NCBI GenBank assembly: GCA_016808115.1
Contig: JAEQBH010006856.1
Location: 31,298 to 95,297 of the forward strand
DNA length: 64,000 bases
Reading direction: 5' to 3'
From: Tetrastigma voinierianum
Lineage: Eukaryota; Streptophyta; Magnoliopsida; Vitales; Vitaceae
The notes beneath the pieces were generated by a model. It was not told the DNA's origin. It was given only the letters and a program-made list of their open reading frames with translations, and ran no database searches. The position numbers were made by a program, and so were the translations under genes. This document shows positions 10,900 through 22,395 of the stretch, one piece after another (positions within the stretch are counted from its first letter, which is position 1; each line of letters opens with the position of its first letter).

Positions 10900-12266
10900 T
10901 TAAGCTGACATCATGATTTGCAACCAAATTGGAATGATCTTCTCGGTCAAGAAATATTTTCCTCCCATGTGTTTGTCATTTCTTTTCTATTGAATTCTTC
11001 ACTTTCCATTCAAGAAAATTAACATCGTTGATTTAATTTTGAATTAAGCTAGACCGCCTCCATGAGCAATTTTCTCCATATAAGGTATTTTTCGATGTAT
11101 GCTTTGATTTTTCAGCATTAAGCATGGATCCATATCCCCTGCAATGGCTCTAGCCAAAGATATTAGGTGTATTTAGTGAGAGTTTGCCAATTCATATTGA
11201 TTTGGTTTTGTTACAACCAAAATTTCTATGCACAATACAAAATTTCGTAGTTGTGTTTAAGAAGGGGCCAAAAACCCATCTCTATCATTTATCCATTAGT
11301 TTTACCTTTTTCACGTAACTCTTGCTAAACTACTATCTGAAAGCCATGTAAGTTTGGATCTTGTCTCAATCATTTATTTTATTATTTCAATTAATGATTT
11401 AAATATAAATGTTGTGTTTGGTACCTAGAAAGTACTAAGAAAAAATATTGAGGAAAATAATTTTCTTATATTTCGTTATGTAATGAAAAATATTAAAGAA
11501 AATCAAATACAATTTAAATTACTAAAAAACTTTCATAATTTTAAATTACTCAAAAACTTAATATAAAACTATTGTTTTTTTCATTGTCTTAGATCTTTTG
11601 AAGACATAAAAAATAATAAAATTAATGAAAATTATTTGCTTCTAAAAAATAATGGTAAAAATTATAATGTTTATTTATTTGTAGAATATATTTATACTTT
11701 TCTTTTTGAAAAGAGCATATATTTATTCTTAATTAATATGTTAATATATTTAGGTATATATTTTAAGTTGGCAATTTTGCTTCGTTCATTTCAACTCAAC
11801 ACTCTTTTTAGATATTGTTTTCTTTTGATTGAAGATTCAAAGCTTTTATATGATCACTTAGAATAACATATGTAAATATAAAAACGTCTTGGAAAGGTTA
11901 ATTGGAATAAGTTGATTTAATATCACATATCTATGATTAGTAGAATTTGATCATCAATCACACTTCATACTAGTCATAATTCATAATTGTTTCATCAATA
12001 ATGAGCAACCATGGACAATTTAAAATAGTATTCCTTGTCAAGCCTAGGGTTCTACTATCAAGTAACACAATTGATGACCATGAGTAGAATCAACTATTCA
12101 TGGAATGGATTTACCAAATTAGAAACATAAGATGATAATGAAAATGCCTCTTTATTGTTGAAATATGAAAATTGTTGGAGATATTTCTTGTCATGATCTT
12201 AGGCAAAAATTAAATCATGTGTTTCAACAGCAAAATTCAAAGTTATAGCATGTTGGTGCACGAGTT
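10900..12266. other. No gene seen; AT-rich with MITE-like fragment
   Basis: I find no readable protein. About 11405-11560 resembles the units at 43680-44690 (a GTTTGGTACC-type end followed by AGTACT and long A/T runs), so it may be part of a related MITE. Confidence 0.4.
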
Positions 12267-13826
12267 TGTGAGACCCCTAAAGAAATGAACGATAGACACA
12301 AGTGGCAAACCTAGAAATTCTCTAGATCTTGGATGGCCCGGCGCGGATCACGCCATTGGTCGTTTGTGAAATCTAGGTACCACGGTTAGTTTCGTTGAAT
12401 TCCGAGAGGTCGAATTTCACGTATTTGGCGAATTGACAAATGAGTGCGACACATGGCATGAAGGTGCATGCCATGTGGCACCAGAAGAAGACAGCGGCAA
12501 AGGTCAAATGTCTTGGTTTGGAATTGCGTGAGAATTGGCGAGGTGGAGGCTAGGTGTCCAAAAGGAGATCATGTAGAGGAGTGAATTGGCTTAGTTGGCA
12601 CTTGGCATATGGGATGCTAGGTGTCAAGAAGGTGAGAGCAGGTGTTCTCCATCAAGACACCATCAATTCGCTGAAGAGAAGGGGAGCAAAAAACTGCTGG
12701 AGAGTTCTCCAAAATTCTGCCCAAAATTCTGTAGAGAGAAAAGAAAGAGAAAGAAAGGAAAGGAGAAAAGAAGGAAGAAAAGGAGAAGAAAGGAAGGAGG
12801 AGTTGGTATACACTCCAACAAGGTAGGTTCTTCTCCTACTTGGGACATTCTCTACCTAGGGGCCATTCAATGGCCATGGAGCTTAGCCCCAACCTGGGGG
12901 CTGGTTCTGCACAGTTTGGGACAAACTGTGGAAGGGTTTTCTGGGCATTTTATGCCAGAAACTGTGTTTTTGTGCAGGTTGAACCTGCTGTATGTTATAC
13001 ATGCTGGAAAATACTATGGATGCTGGATTTTTGTGTACAACTGTTTATTGTTTAGAAAATTGGAAAGAATTTCCAGTTTGCATGTGTCATGTTCTTGTTT
13101 AAATAGCATGATGTTTTTAGAGAGAAATGTCGATATAGGCATGCATGTAATCAGTTGAACCTGCTGGAAAATACTATGGATACTGGGCCACTGTTTTTCT
13201 GGTTAGAAAACTGAAAAAAAAATTCAGTTGCATGTCCTGTCTTGTAGTTGATAACATGCTGTTTTTGTATGAGAAAAATGGTTGTGATTGCATGCTGTTT
13301 TCAAGCTAAAATCTGGAAAAAATTCCAGTTGCATGACTTAGATTCTTGTCTCAATAGCATGTAGTTTTGTTAGAACACTGTTGGAAAATGCAAGCTGTTT
13401 TATGGTTAGAAAACTAGAAAGAAAATCGCTTTGGAGCAGGTTGAACCTGCTGGAAAATGTGTATGGTGCTGGATTCTTTGGGCCACTATTTTTCTGGTTG
13501 GAAATCTAAAATAAATAAATTTCCAGTTTGCATGATTTATTTCTTTGCTGAAAAAGCATGCAGTTTGTGAGGATGATATGGATGCATGCATGCATGCAAA
13601 TAAAAAAATATCATGCAGTAGCTTTGCATTTCAGGTGCATGGGGACATTGTGCATATTGGGTGTAAGTGCACAGCATGAATAAACGGTTTTTCTCAGAAG
13701 GTTGTCCACCAAATTTTATCGGAGTCTGTCCAAATAAAATATATCGGAGGGTAGTCCACAGTATTATCGGAGTATGTCCAAATAAAATATATCGGAGGGT
13801 AGTCCACAGTATTATCGGAGTCTGTC

Positions 13827-13857
<31 letters not shown>

Positions 13858-14500
13858 TCGGAGGGTGGTCCAACATTTTATCGGAGTCTATTCAAACTAA
13901 CCTTCGCGAGAGCTAAAACAAAAATCTTTTGTTTTAGAAATGATTTTTATGCTCCATGGAAAAATGCATGTGAGAAATCGGGGTGAGGACACAAGGCATG
14001 AGATTTGGCATATGACATTCATATAGATTTTTACGTATATTTTACGCCAAATGTATGTAGAGTGTGAACATGGCATTGCATGTGCACTTAGGTAGGGAGC
14101 GGCCCTCGTAAGAAAATTTCTCTACTGAGCGTTGCTCACCCCATTTAGTGGGAAAACTAAATCTTTTTCGGGTACGGAGAATCCTGCTTTGGAGCAATAA
14201 AAGACTCACACGGGACCTCAATCGTGGAAGTAAAAATAGAAATGCCTTGTTTGTAATTATGGTTTATGGGTTGGAAACCCATGTTTTTGTAGTATGTGGA
14301 ACAAAATGAAGTATTACTTTATGTAGTTTGTGTAAAAAAAAAATATAAGAATAAGAATAATACATTTGGCGAGTTTTGGGTTTCCTCCTTGGGGTCCATG
14401 TATGAAAAAAAAAAGACTCATTTTATGTTATTATATGCAGCGTGGGACTGCAGGAAAAAATGAAAAAAAAAAAAAAGACCCAGGGTTTGGGAGTGTCCTG
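12267..14500 (+). repeat. LTR-like element beginning TGTGAGACCCC, with internal repeats
   Basis: The start TGTGAGACCCCTAAA and the block near 12350-12420 (GTGAAATCTAG then TTTCGTTGAATTC) match the start of the minus-strand element ending at 29950. The two belong to one broad family of LTRs. The region near 14070-14160 also matches 24640-24740 reversed. Inside are repeated segments containing GGTTGAACCTGCTGGAAAA (12975, 13155, 13436) and a 48-bp repeat array. I see no second LTR and no coding domain, so it may be a solo LTR. The right end is uncertain. Confidence 0.5.
13700..13897. repeat. 48-bp tandem repeat, about 4 units
   Basis: Units begin at about 13716, 13764, 13812 and 13878 with TTATCGGAGT and contain ATATCGGAGGGTAGTCCA. 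Spacing is 48, 48 and 66 bp. The third interval is longer because an (AT)n run at 13835-13858 has expanded inside it. Confidence 0.85.
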
Positions 14501-15300
14501 AGTTAGTAGACAAGATGGATGACAAGTCTTACCATATCCACTTTGATACAATTTTGTATATAATATTTTTAAGATTAGGAGATGATATTCACTGAAACAA
14601 ATAAGGAAGACTTGAGGGTGATATTGTGCAAACCAAATCTAGAAGATTGGATCATATTTGATGAGTTTTCTATGGGACGAAGATATTTCATTTTGAAGAA
14701 TATGGAATGAAATCAAAATCTTCAAATTGTCATGTTGGGACAGATTAGGAAACATGTAGATCTAAAATATTGAGGAAGGATCCCTTGGAGGATATTAAAT
14801 AAGGGACACATTTTTCAAGCAAATACACACGATAAGCCATAGAAGAAGAAATTAGGTGTAGGTGGTTGAATACCTATTGCGGGCGTGCTTGACTCTTCCC
14901 GATGTTGGGGGTTTATATGCATCTAGTTGAATGATGTTTTTGGAGCTTGCCCAGGAGTCTAGATTGTTGTTGGGGGAATGAGAGGATCTCATTCTATATT
15001 TCAGTGTAAGAGAATCAGGTGATGAATGTGTTAGAGAAAGGGGAAGCCTTGTCTCATATAAAAACTATTGTTGTAACCTGATTGAAAATAGTGAAATCCT
15101 TTACATATAGGCTCAGCTATGTGAACGTAGGCTTGACCAAACGACAACCAACTTCTTGTGTTGTGTGCATATGTATTGCAGTTTATTCTGGTGCCTTTAT
15201 TTTTTGATAAAGTCACACTACTTTTACAGATGGTCCATAACTTGGTCAAACATAGCCTATGTCAATTGGTAGAACATCTTCCATAACAAGTAGATTTCCT
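14500..15300. other. Possible LTR fragment, unclassified
   Basis: The sequence has the texture of a copia-type LTR (a promoter-like stretch near 14780, then transcribed-leader-like sequence to 15230), but I found no partner repeat and no coding domain. Confidence 0.25.
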
Positions 15301-16440
15301 TTCAAATGTAATAACAATTACACTATTGCCCTAGGGTACATCACTAGCAAGTTCTACCTCAACCGTGGTCAATGGGGGAGTCATCCTCTTTGATCCTCCT
15401 TGATTCTCCATCATGAGACCCATCTAGACTTAGTCTCTCTTTTCAGACTAGCTAGACAAAACTATTTTAGATTAGGATTTATTTCTTTCTAGAATATTAT
15501 TATTATTATTATTACATTTATTTTTGTTTAACCTCTAGGAGAAGTTGTTTTGCTTCTCTAATGCCTTTTGCAGGACTTAGCTACTTTGAGCACATGCCTT
15601 AGTGGAATTCTTAAGAATCACATGGTTCTTAGTGAATCACATGACTTCAAGCAAAGAATCATATAGAGCTTCTTTCACATCATGACTTCAAGCAAAGAAT
15701 CATATAGAGCTTCTTTCACATGGTGCCCATGGTAGCATATCCGAATCACAAGATGGCTACAATCATACTTGAAGAATCACATGGCCTTGAAGTAAGTTCG
15801 AAAATAAGGCACCCTTCTTATGCACATGTATATATCAAATGATGAAATTTTATGGCACCATCTATTCTAAATGAAATGACGAGCATATTTCATGTATTTT
15901 ATATTTATATAAAACAATTGCAAGTAAAGAATAAACAATGAGTTGTTAATCCAATGTTTCTTAGAAAAAGAAAATGATTTGGAAAGAAGCCCAACTTGAT
16001 ATCTGGCCCTGAATCCTTATTTTCTTAAAGTCTTGTAATTCTTTGAGGTGTGGACCAAGTTAGAAATGGTTTTTAGGTTTTTTAAGTCCAAAAACACAAA
16101 AGCTTAATTAGTCTCCTAGAGAACTCGAGCACTAAAATCACCACCAATCTTTGCCCACAACTCAGATCATCACAAAATTTTACAGAGGGGTATAGAACAA
16201 CACATAAGAACTTATTAAATAAATTTCATCAAAATTCAAGCTGGGCCTTTGCCTCTAGCGCGTGCGAAGCCGAGAACTAAAATCATCGGCAATCACTACA
16301 GAGAATTCAGATTGCCATGAAATTTTACTAGGAGATAGAACATTAAATAAGGGATCAGTTGGCGCTAATTGACGCTAGCACACTCCCCATGCGCCGACTG
16401 AAGCCAGGCGCATCAAAGCCACTCTCATCCACTTCGAGTG
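15300..16440. other. No gene seen
   Basis: No readable protein family. It contains one exact 41-bp tandem duplication, listed separately. Confidence 0.5.
15640..15721. repeat. Exact 41-bp tandem duplication
   Basis: Two identical 41-bp units, 15640-15680 and 15681-15721, each beginning CATGACTTCAAGC. Absence of differences suggests it is recent. Confidence 0.95.
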
Positions 16441-17560
16441 GCGTGTGTGGGTATGTGGTAAGGCTTCTGATGACCCTCTTCCTCCCATAGTTTCTTCTTT
16501 GTGTTTGATTGGCGTGAATTATGCATGTGTTTCAGTAAGATTTCTATGTGTTTTTATAACTCAATTGCATGATTCACATTCATATTCACTAACATTCTTG
16601 AATCCTCTATCTTATCATGTTTTGTAGGACCGCGATTAGCGATAATAAGCAAGGAAGTTAAATAGCGAAGGAAAGACCCGAAGTAGAGAAGAAAATGAGA
16701 AGGAAAGCAGAGCACCCACCTGGCCGAATCACTCAGCGGCTGCGGCGTGTATACATAGCGGCATGGAATCCTACGTCATGACCAGACCTGACAAAGGTAG
16801 GAATTAAAGTAGCCTCGGGTACGACGTGGGCGTAGGGTTTTCTTTAGAATCGGGGGAGGTCGTGCTTTGGAATTATGGGCCAATGATGGGCCACGATCGA
16901 GACATAAAGGGAGGAATTTCGAGGCATTGGGGGGCGAGACGAAGAACAGCGAACAAAAGGAAGATCGATGGGGCGGTTACGAGGGTGCGAAGGCGACTTC
17001 TTCTATAGTTCTTTCACGATTCGGTTTATGTTAAAAATCTTTCAGTCTGTAATGAATATCACTATGAACTAACTTTTCTCTTTAGGGTTTTGTCAACCCT
17101 AGCCGCACCATTATGGATTAATGTATTAAATGTGGTTTATTTAATATTGATATGACTTTGTATGGTTGCTTTACTCCTGCATTTAATCACATGTTATCAT
17201 TTGGCCTATTTTGGCATGCTATTGCTAGGAGTCTGAGATCGAGAGAAGATGATTCATAGGGACATGGATAAAGCGACACTTGGTCGATTGGAGAATAGAG
17301 ATATCCGGGTTCCAAGTGTAGCATTAGGGTTTGCACATTTATGCATATCGGAGTCAAGGGGTCGAGGTAGAGATGCAATACACCCCACTGGAGAGATAGG
17401 TAGATATATCTCGAGATAGAATATCTTGTAGAGCACGATCGGCCAGAACATAAATCATATGAAATACTAAATAAATATGCTATCTAGGTTAAAATCCATT
17501 AGGTGTGGTAGGTGAAGGCAAAACCCTAGTTTTCTCATCATTGCTTTAAATAAATATTCT
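16440..17560. other. LTR-like unclassified sequence
   Basis: A GC-richer stretch (16620-17000) is followed by a block containing TTTAGGGTTTTGTCAACCCTA and TTTAATCACATG. This resembles LTRs of large non-autonomous plant retrotransposons as I recall them. There is no partner LTR or coding domain here. Confidence 0.3.
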
Positions 17561-18013
17561 AATATTAGGTTTTCCTTAGATTAGTTAAATTAGTCATAAT
17601 TCACTATACAACGTGATCCAAATATTATGTAGGACTCTAAGCCAGTATTCAGCATGCTTCTCTTCATGGGAACGACACTTGATGAGCCACTATGCTGCGT
17701 GAACTCAGCGTATACTTGCGCGCCGCGGGCCTATCTTTGCTTAACTTTTACGATCTCGGTATCAGCCCGTCATTGTCCCTACATGACTCTCTTGTTAGTT
17801 CGTCAAACCGGGGTTCAATTCACACAAAAAATGATGAACAGTAACATGCAATAGTTCTTTTTTAGGTACTCATTATATAATTATCCAATAAATCCAAAAA
17901 ACGATGATTTTTTTTTTTGTCATCACCAACATTGGCATTCCGTACCAGTGAACAAAGACTTCACCCTCACATCGGAACCTTCTTCTGATAGTGACCGGTG
18001 TGTTCCATAAGAA

Positions 18014-18157
18014 TTAAGCGATTATCACGGATGGGTGCTTAAAGAAGATTGGTCGAGAATGTGGGCAAAGTTCTTTACTAGAATATTCATGGATGAGAAA
18101 ATGAGATCCTTGCAATTGGTTGATGTGGGAGAGGAATGCCATGATACAATTACTTAG
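18014..18157 (+). pseudogene. Possible short coding remnant, unidentified
   Basis: A 47-codon open stretch ends in TAG at 18155-18157 and has protein-like composition (DWSRMWAKFF, then MRSLQLVDVGEECHD). I do not recognise the family. It stops at the left end of a hAT-like MITE, so it could be the tail of an exon cut by that insertion. It may equally be chance. Confidence 0.25.
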
Positions 18158-18990
18158 TGGCTGTTTGTTTTTTTACTTTTTGCTAAAAGCTAAATAGCTT
18201 TCAACATCTAGCTATTTGTTTTCTAAAATTTGCACAACTTATTGCTGGGAAATTTCTAAAAAAAAGTTCTTAATAGAAAAGTGAAAATGTTGGCTTTTCT
18301 ATTGAAAAAAAGTCATATTCCGCAAAATAAGAAAAACTCCACCATTGTTTAACAGGAGGAGGGCCCGGTAATACTGCTACTAGGGATGAAAGCGGGGTTT
18401 CGGGATGGGGTGGCAAATCCAGGCCACCGGCCGTTATTGTTTTAAATTCTTAAGCCTATCCTATTTAAAATTAAATGGGGGCAAGGCTGGAGTGGAGTTA
18501 GCGGGGATGGATATCCCAGGCACATATGTTTACATTTGATTTTGTTTATATTTTTTATTTTTAAAATTTTTTATATTTTTTTTCTATTTTTATTATATTA
18601 AAATTAATATATTTAAAAAAATAAAAATATTATTAATTTTTATAAATTATTTATTAAAAAATTCTAATTATTATTATTATTTATATTAAAGTATAAAATA
18701 AAATTATAAAAAATATTTTTAAAATATAATCGGGCGGCGAGGCGGGAATAACATGCCAGACCCACCTCGGGTTGAGAAAAATAAACCGTCAGCTAAAAGC
18801 GGAGTGCAATTAAACAAACCCGTCCCATTAAAGAGTAGTGGGAACCAATAGCACACCACAGTTTGCATCGATTCATAACTGCTACGTGTTAAAACAACAA
18901 CATAATACTTAATGTTATTAAGTACTATTCAACATTAAGCTCAAAAAAAGTTCAATTCGACAATAATAAAAAAAACAAACGCTACCTTAG
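18154..18990. mobile_element. hAT-like non-autonomous element
   Basis: The left end TTAGTGGCTGTTTGTTTTTT and the right end, reversed (TAAGGTAGCGTTTGTTTTTT), form imperfect terminal inverted repeats about 835 bp apart. The ends resemble plant hAT MITEs. A second MITE-like unit rich in CGGGGCGGG lies inside. No clear target duplication was found. Confidence 0.45.
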
Positions 18991-19031
18991 TCTATCATCT
19001 CATCGAGGTCAGAGTTCAATGCCAATGCAAC
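18710..19031 (+). repeat. Direct repeat unit 1, left part (interrupted by CACTA)
   Basis: Together with 23028-23165 this is one copy of a roughly 460-bp unit that recurs at 23166-23600. The unit runs from ATATAATCGGGCGG through ACAAACGCTACCTTAG to GCCAATGCAAC, where the CACTA element begins. Confidence 0.85.
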
Positions 19032-19361
19032 CACTACAAGAAAAAATGCAATTCTTGACATATATTATCTTGACTTATGACAATATATGTCAATATTGTG
19101 TATTTAAATTAGCAATTATGACATATATAACTTACTTCAAAGCAATAATGACATACATAAAACTTGTCCATGATTTGGGATGATGGAACCTTGACTTATG
19201 ACAATATATATGTCAATATTGTGTATTTAATTAAATACACTATCTCCCTTTTTTAGAGCAAGATTCCCTCTCCTCTATTTTCAAGACCGCCAATTTCCTC
19301 CCTCCTTTTTCACATCTGTCAGAGCATCTCCAAAGAGGCTCAATAAACCTCTGAGTCGTCA

Positions 19362-19690
19362 CCATCAGGCGTACTCTCTCGGCCACGGCTCCTGCCGACC
19401 CATAACCGCTGGCTCAAACCCACATGGCGGCCCGGCGGCGTCTTCGTACGCCCGCCCGGGAGACGAGTGCTCAGTCTGAGGCGGTGCTCGGTGTGAGGAC
19501 CGGAGTCGGAATCTTAGCGGCAAGGGAAGCGACAAGATTCATGAAAAGCATAATGAGAGCGTTGAAGCGAACAAAACCACCTCCATGAAAGTGCAATATG
19601 ACAGGAATCTTGGTGTTCGGAGGAACAACCCGGGGCCGGTAGATCTGGAGGAAGGTGCCGATTGCGGGGTTGAGAGCGGTGGGAAAATGT
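19362..19690 (-). pseudogene. Captured carboxylesterase (alpha/beta-hydrolase) fragment in CACTA
   Basis: The minus strand reads PPNTKIPVILHFHGGGFV at about 19570-19625. This is the oxyanion-hole region (HGGG) of plant carboxylesterases of the CXE type, which hydrolyse small esters. It is preceded by a FLQIYRPRVV block and followed by a SLAAKIP block. Further on (about 19400-19510) frameshifted sequence keeps the shape of the YRLAPEHRLPAAYEDA region. The GC content is well above that of the surrounding element, as expected for host coding DNA. The catalytic GxSxG serine segment is not included. It lies antisense to, and about 85 bp from, the HPR1 exon. Confidence 0.78.
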
Positions 19691-19773
19691 CAATGGACTG
19701 ATTCTTTTCTTTTTAGTTCAAATTTGGTGCAAATGAATTGGATTTTTATGGTTTTGCTTGAACTATTGTATTT

Positions 19774-19917
19774 CAATTGACAGAAGATTGGGGGGAGACT
19801 ATGTTTTCGGCTTTGAGTAGGGTTGGAGGCAGAGATTTCAGCAACATGGCTGTTGGATACAACAATGTTGATGTGAATGCTGCTAATATGTATGGTGTAG
19901 TTGTTGGGGATACTCCT
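19774..19917 (+). pseudogene. HPR1: Captured hydroxypyruvate reductase (HPR1) exon in CACTA
   Basis: A 48-codon frame with no stop or frameshift reads QLTEDWGETMFSALSRVGG, then FSNMAVGYNNVDVNAAN and YGVVVGDTP. This is a characteristic segment of peroxisomal NADH-dependent hydroxypyruvate reductase (glycerate dehydrogenase of photorespiration), from the N-terminal substrate-binding part before the nucleotide-binding fold. The segment ends at GATACTCCT followed by GTGAGT, a good splice donor, and is preceded by a pyrimidine-rich stretch ending in AG, so exon and intron borders were carried along. The rest of the gene is absent. It is probably a transduplicated piece; a functional HPR1 should exist elsewhere. 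Confidence 0.85.
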
Positions 19918-20639
19918 GTGAGTTTGTGTAGTTGTTGGGAATACTCATGTGCTTTCGAATGTCCTTTTGTTGTTGTTGTTTGTATATGAATTGTGCTCAA
20001 CATGTTCATGTGTATGTATGCAACAATTATTAGTGAATGAATCGTCATGTGATGAAATTACTCAATGAGATATCTTTGTATATGTGACTATTTGAAATTT
20101 GTTCTTTACATTAGAAGAATGAATGATCGAAAGCGCATGTCATTATGTAATAGTTAATACCATGTCATTGGTATATGAACAAATGGCGAACAATTAGATG
20201 TATCATGATCGATCTCGAGATTAAGCGATGTTTTGTAAGTATTTGTTTGATGCTTTATACATGTTTTTGCCTCTCTTGGTATTTCATGTTTTTTGATGGT
20301 ACACTCCAAGGCTTGTTTGGACATTGGTTTCCACTGTTCAAAGGGAGGGATCTTTAGTTTTGATTTTATTACTATTGCGGAGGATTTCTTTGAAATCTGG
20401 AAGGTGAAAATTAGGGTTGGGTTTTATATATCTTCTTGAAATGGTAGGCTAGGTTTGAAAGCTTGATTTTTCTCGCCGGATATAAGAGTGGAGTAGGTTA
20501 GGATTTTTTTTGAGTTCTTACATTCTTATTTTTTCAAAATGATGCATTTGTTGGGTTTCTTATAAATGGTTTCTCCTTTTATGCATTTTCAGAATGACTT
20601 GCTCCTTGAGTTTTATCAAATGGGTTCTTCTTCCTAGTC

Positions 20640-20830
20640 TTGTTGTAGAAGAAGCGAGAACAAGAATGAGGAATTGAGAAGAGTAGTGAGACAAGGAGGG
20701 GCAGAAAGAAGGAAGACAACAACCTCCCACAGTTCCAAAGTTATTAAATATGTGAAGGGCTGGAAGCGGTATGCTTCTGGAAGCCTGCTATACGCCAATG
20801 ATTTCTTTATTTTTGGTTTTGAGGTTAATA
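20640..20830 (+). other. Possible further captured coding piece, unidentified
   Basis: The plus strand is open from 20674 and reads RRVVRQGGAERRKTTTSHS, then KVIKYVKGWKRYASGSLLYA, with protein-like composition before low-complexity F/W-rich sequence. I do not recognise it. It could be a third captured fragment in the CACTA element or chance. Confidence 0.25.
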
Positions 20831-20989
20831 AACATGCCCTGTTTTGCTTTGGTTTCCTATTTTGGTTTGGTTTCGATTTCGATTGGTTTTTCTTCTTTTG
20901 GAAAATTTTGCTTTGGTATCACTTATCCATGTATGCTCTATTATGCTCTAGACTCTTTGTATTCTCTTATTGAAGTATTTATGAAATAA

Positions 20990-21900
20990 CTAAACAGATG
21001 GTCTCGAAACAAGGAAACAAAACGAGAAAGAAAAATGGTTTGAGCAGGGGAGTTAGGTTCACCACTTTCAAATTTCAGCAAGGTTGTGAACCCCCTTACA
21101 TCATACAGGCGCAAATCTGATTCTTGACTCAATGGAACTCCATAGGGGTCAGAACACCTCAAACGGAGTTCGGACGAAAAAGTTATGCTCGTCCGAAGTT
21201 AGAGACACAAAACTGGAAATTTTTTGCACACGGGTGCGAAAATTTCGCACCCATGAACAGTAGTGCGAAAATTCGCACCCATGAGCTAGTGCCAGTCGCA
21301 CCCACATGCAAATGCCCATGAAGCTATGCGAAATTTATACCATGAAACAGTAGAATTTTCGCACCATGTGCGAAAATTTTCCAATTTTGTGCCTCTGGCA
21401 GAGCGACCGCCTTTCATCGAACTCCGTTTGTAGCTCTGTAAATAGTCAGAAATATCTGGGCTATGCTGTGAAGCAAGTGAGATTCACAACGCGAGAAGAC
21501 GAAAGTAGTGAACGTTTGTTCGAAACCGATTTCTTTTGTTTTTATTCCCTTGTTTCTGCTCTGAGAACGACTCATGTAGTCTAACAAGATATTACAAGAG
21601 TCTAGGCTCAACGGCGCCTCGTGAATAAGTGATGCGATGATACACGAAAATGCTATGCGAAGAAAGAATGAATGTGAAATACATAAATGATATGAATATA
21701 TGAATACGAATGAATAGATAAAAAATTATATGATATGTGATTACAAAATATGAGCGTACATGAAAGCATATATGAAAACTCCACTAATGGTATTCAGGTG
21801 ACACCCTCGCTTGAAATCCTTATAGGAAGCAATGGTATTCAGGTTGGGGTGTTCTGAGTCATTTACCTGAGAATAGGTAGCATCAGGCTCCACTAATCCA
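20990..21900. repeat. LTR-like patch with GTGCGAAAATTTCGCAC-type motifs
   Basis: At 21225-21385 a near-palindromic word built on TGCGAAAATTTCGCA recurs about six times in full or half form. Upstream is AAACGGAGTTCGGACGAAAA, a phrase common in LTRs of large plant retrotransposons, and downstream are duplicated TGGTATTCAGG blocks (21788 and 21833). It is probably a partial LTR nested in the CACTA element. Confidence 0.4.
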
Positions 21901-21984
21901 CTAAATAGTATAGGAACCTCAAAAAGCTTGTCTTTCTACGTTTGGTGCCTTGAATTTGAGGACAATGAACCCTTGTTCATTACA

Positions 21985-22395
21985 TGGGGTTTCATCTTAT
22001 ACCAATAATTAGTTAATATCATTTTTATTTCCTTATTTTATTTGGTATAGGTATCAATTAATGAAATACTCAAGATGCATGGTATTTTTTACAGAGATTT
22101 CAAGATGTATATACGAATGTGTTACGTACTAATATTTTGGTTGTACGGTTGTTATTTTGGTAAGATTAAAGTTTGTGTAGTTACTAAGATTTTATTACAT
22201 GGATTTCATCTTCAACTAATAATTAATTAGTGTCATTTGTTTATTTATTTTTTGGCTCTGGTCGGAGTTAATGAAAGACTCAAAGGTTGTTTTGCATAGA
22301 GACATTTAAAGATGTATATACATGCATGGGTTATTAATATTTTGGTTGTATAATTTATCTATTGGTTCTATAAGTTTTTATTTTTTATGTATGTA
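21985..22395 (+). repeat. Two tandem units of about 215 bp inside CACTA
   Basis: Each unit runs from TTTCATCTT through a long T-rich stretch and TTAATGAAA(T/G)ACTCAA to ATATTTTGGTTGTA. The copies differ by substitutions and indels. Confidence 0.6.

Noticed and set aside
12554..13158. Overlapping open frames of 90 and 187 codons
   Set aside because: They run through a purine-rich stretch and repeated LTR-like sequence, lack any recognisable domain, and the protein is low-complexity K/R/E-rich. I treat them as chance.
13700..13897. CRISPR-like direct repeats
   Set aside because: Whole 48-bp units are tandem with no unique spacers, and this is plant DNA.
19322..19345. A Harbinger-type end (AGAGCATCTCCAA) inside the CACTA element
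   Set aside because: No opposite end was found nearby, and the phrase lies at the edge of the carboxylesterase fragment.
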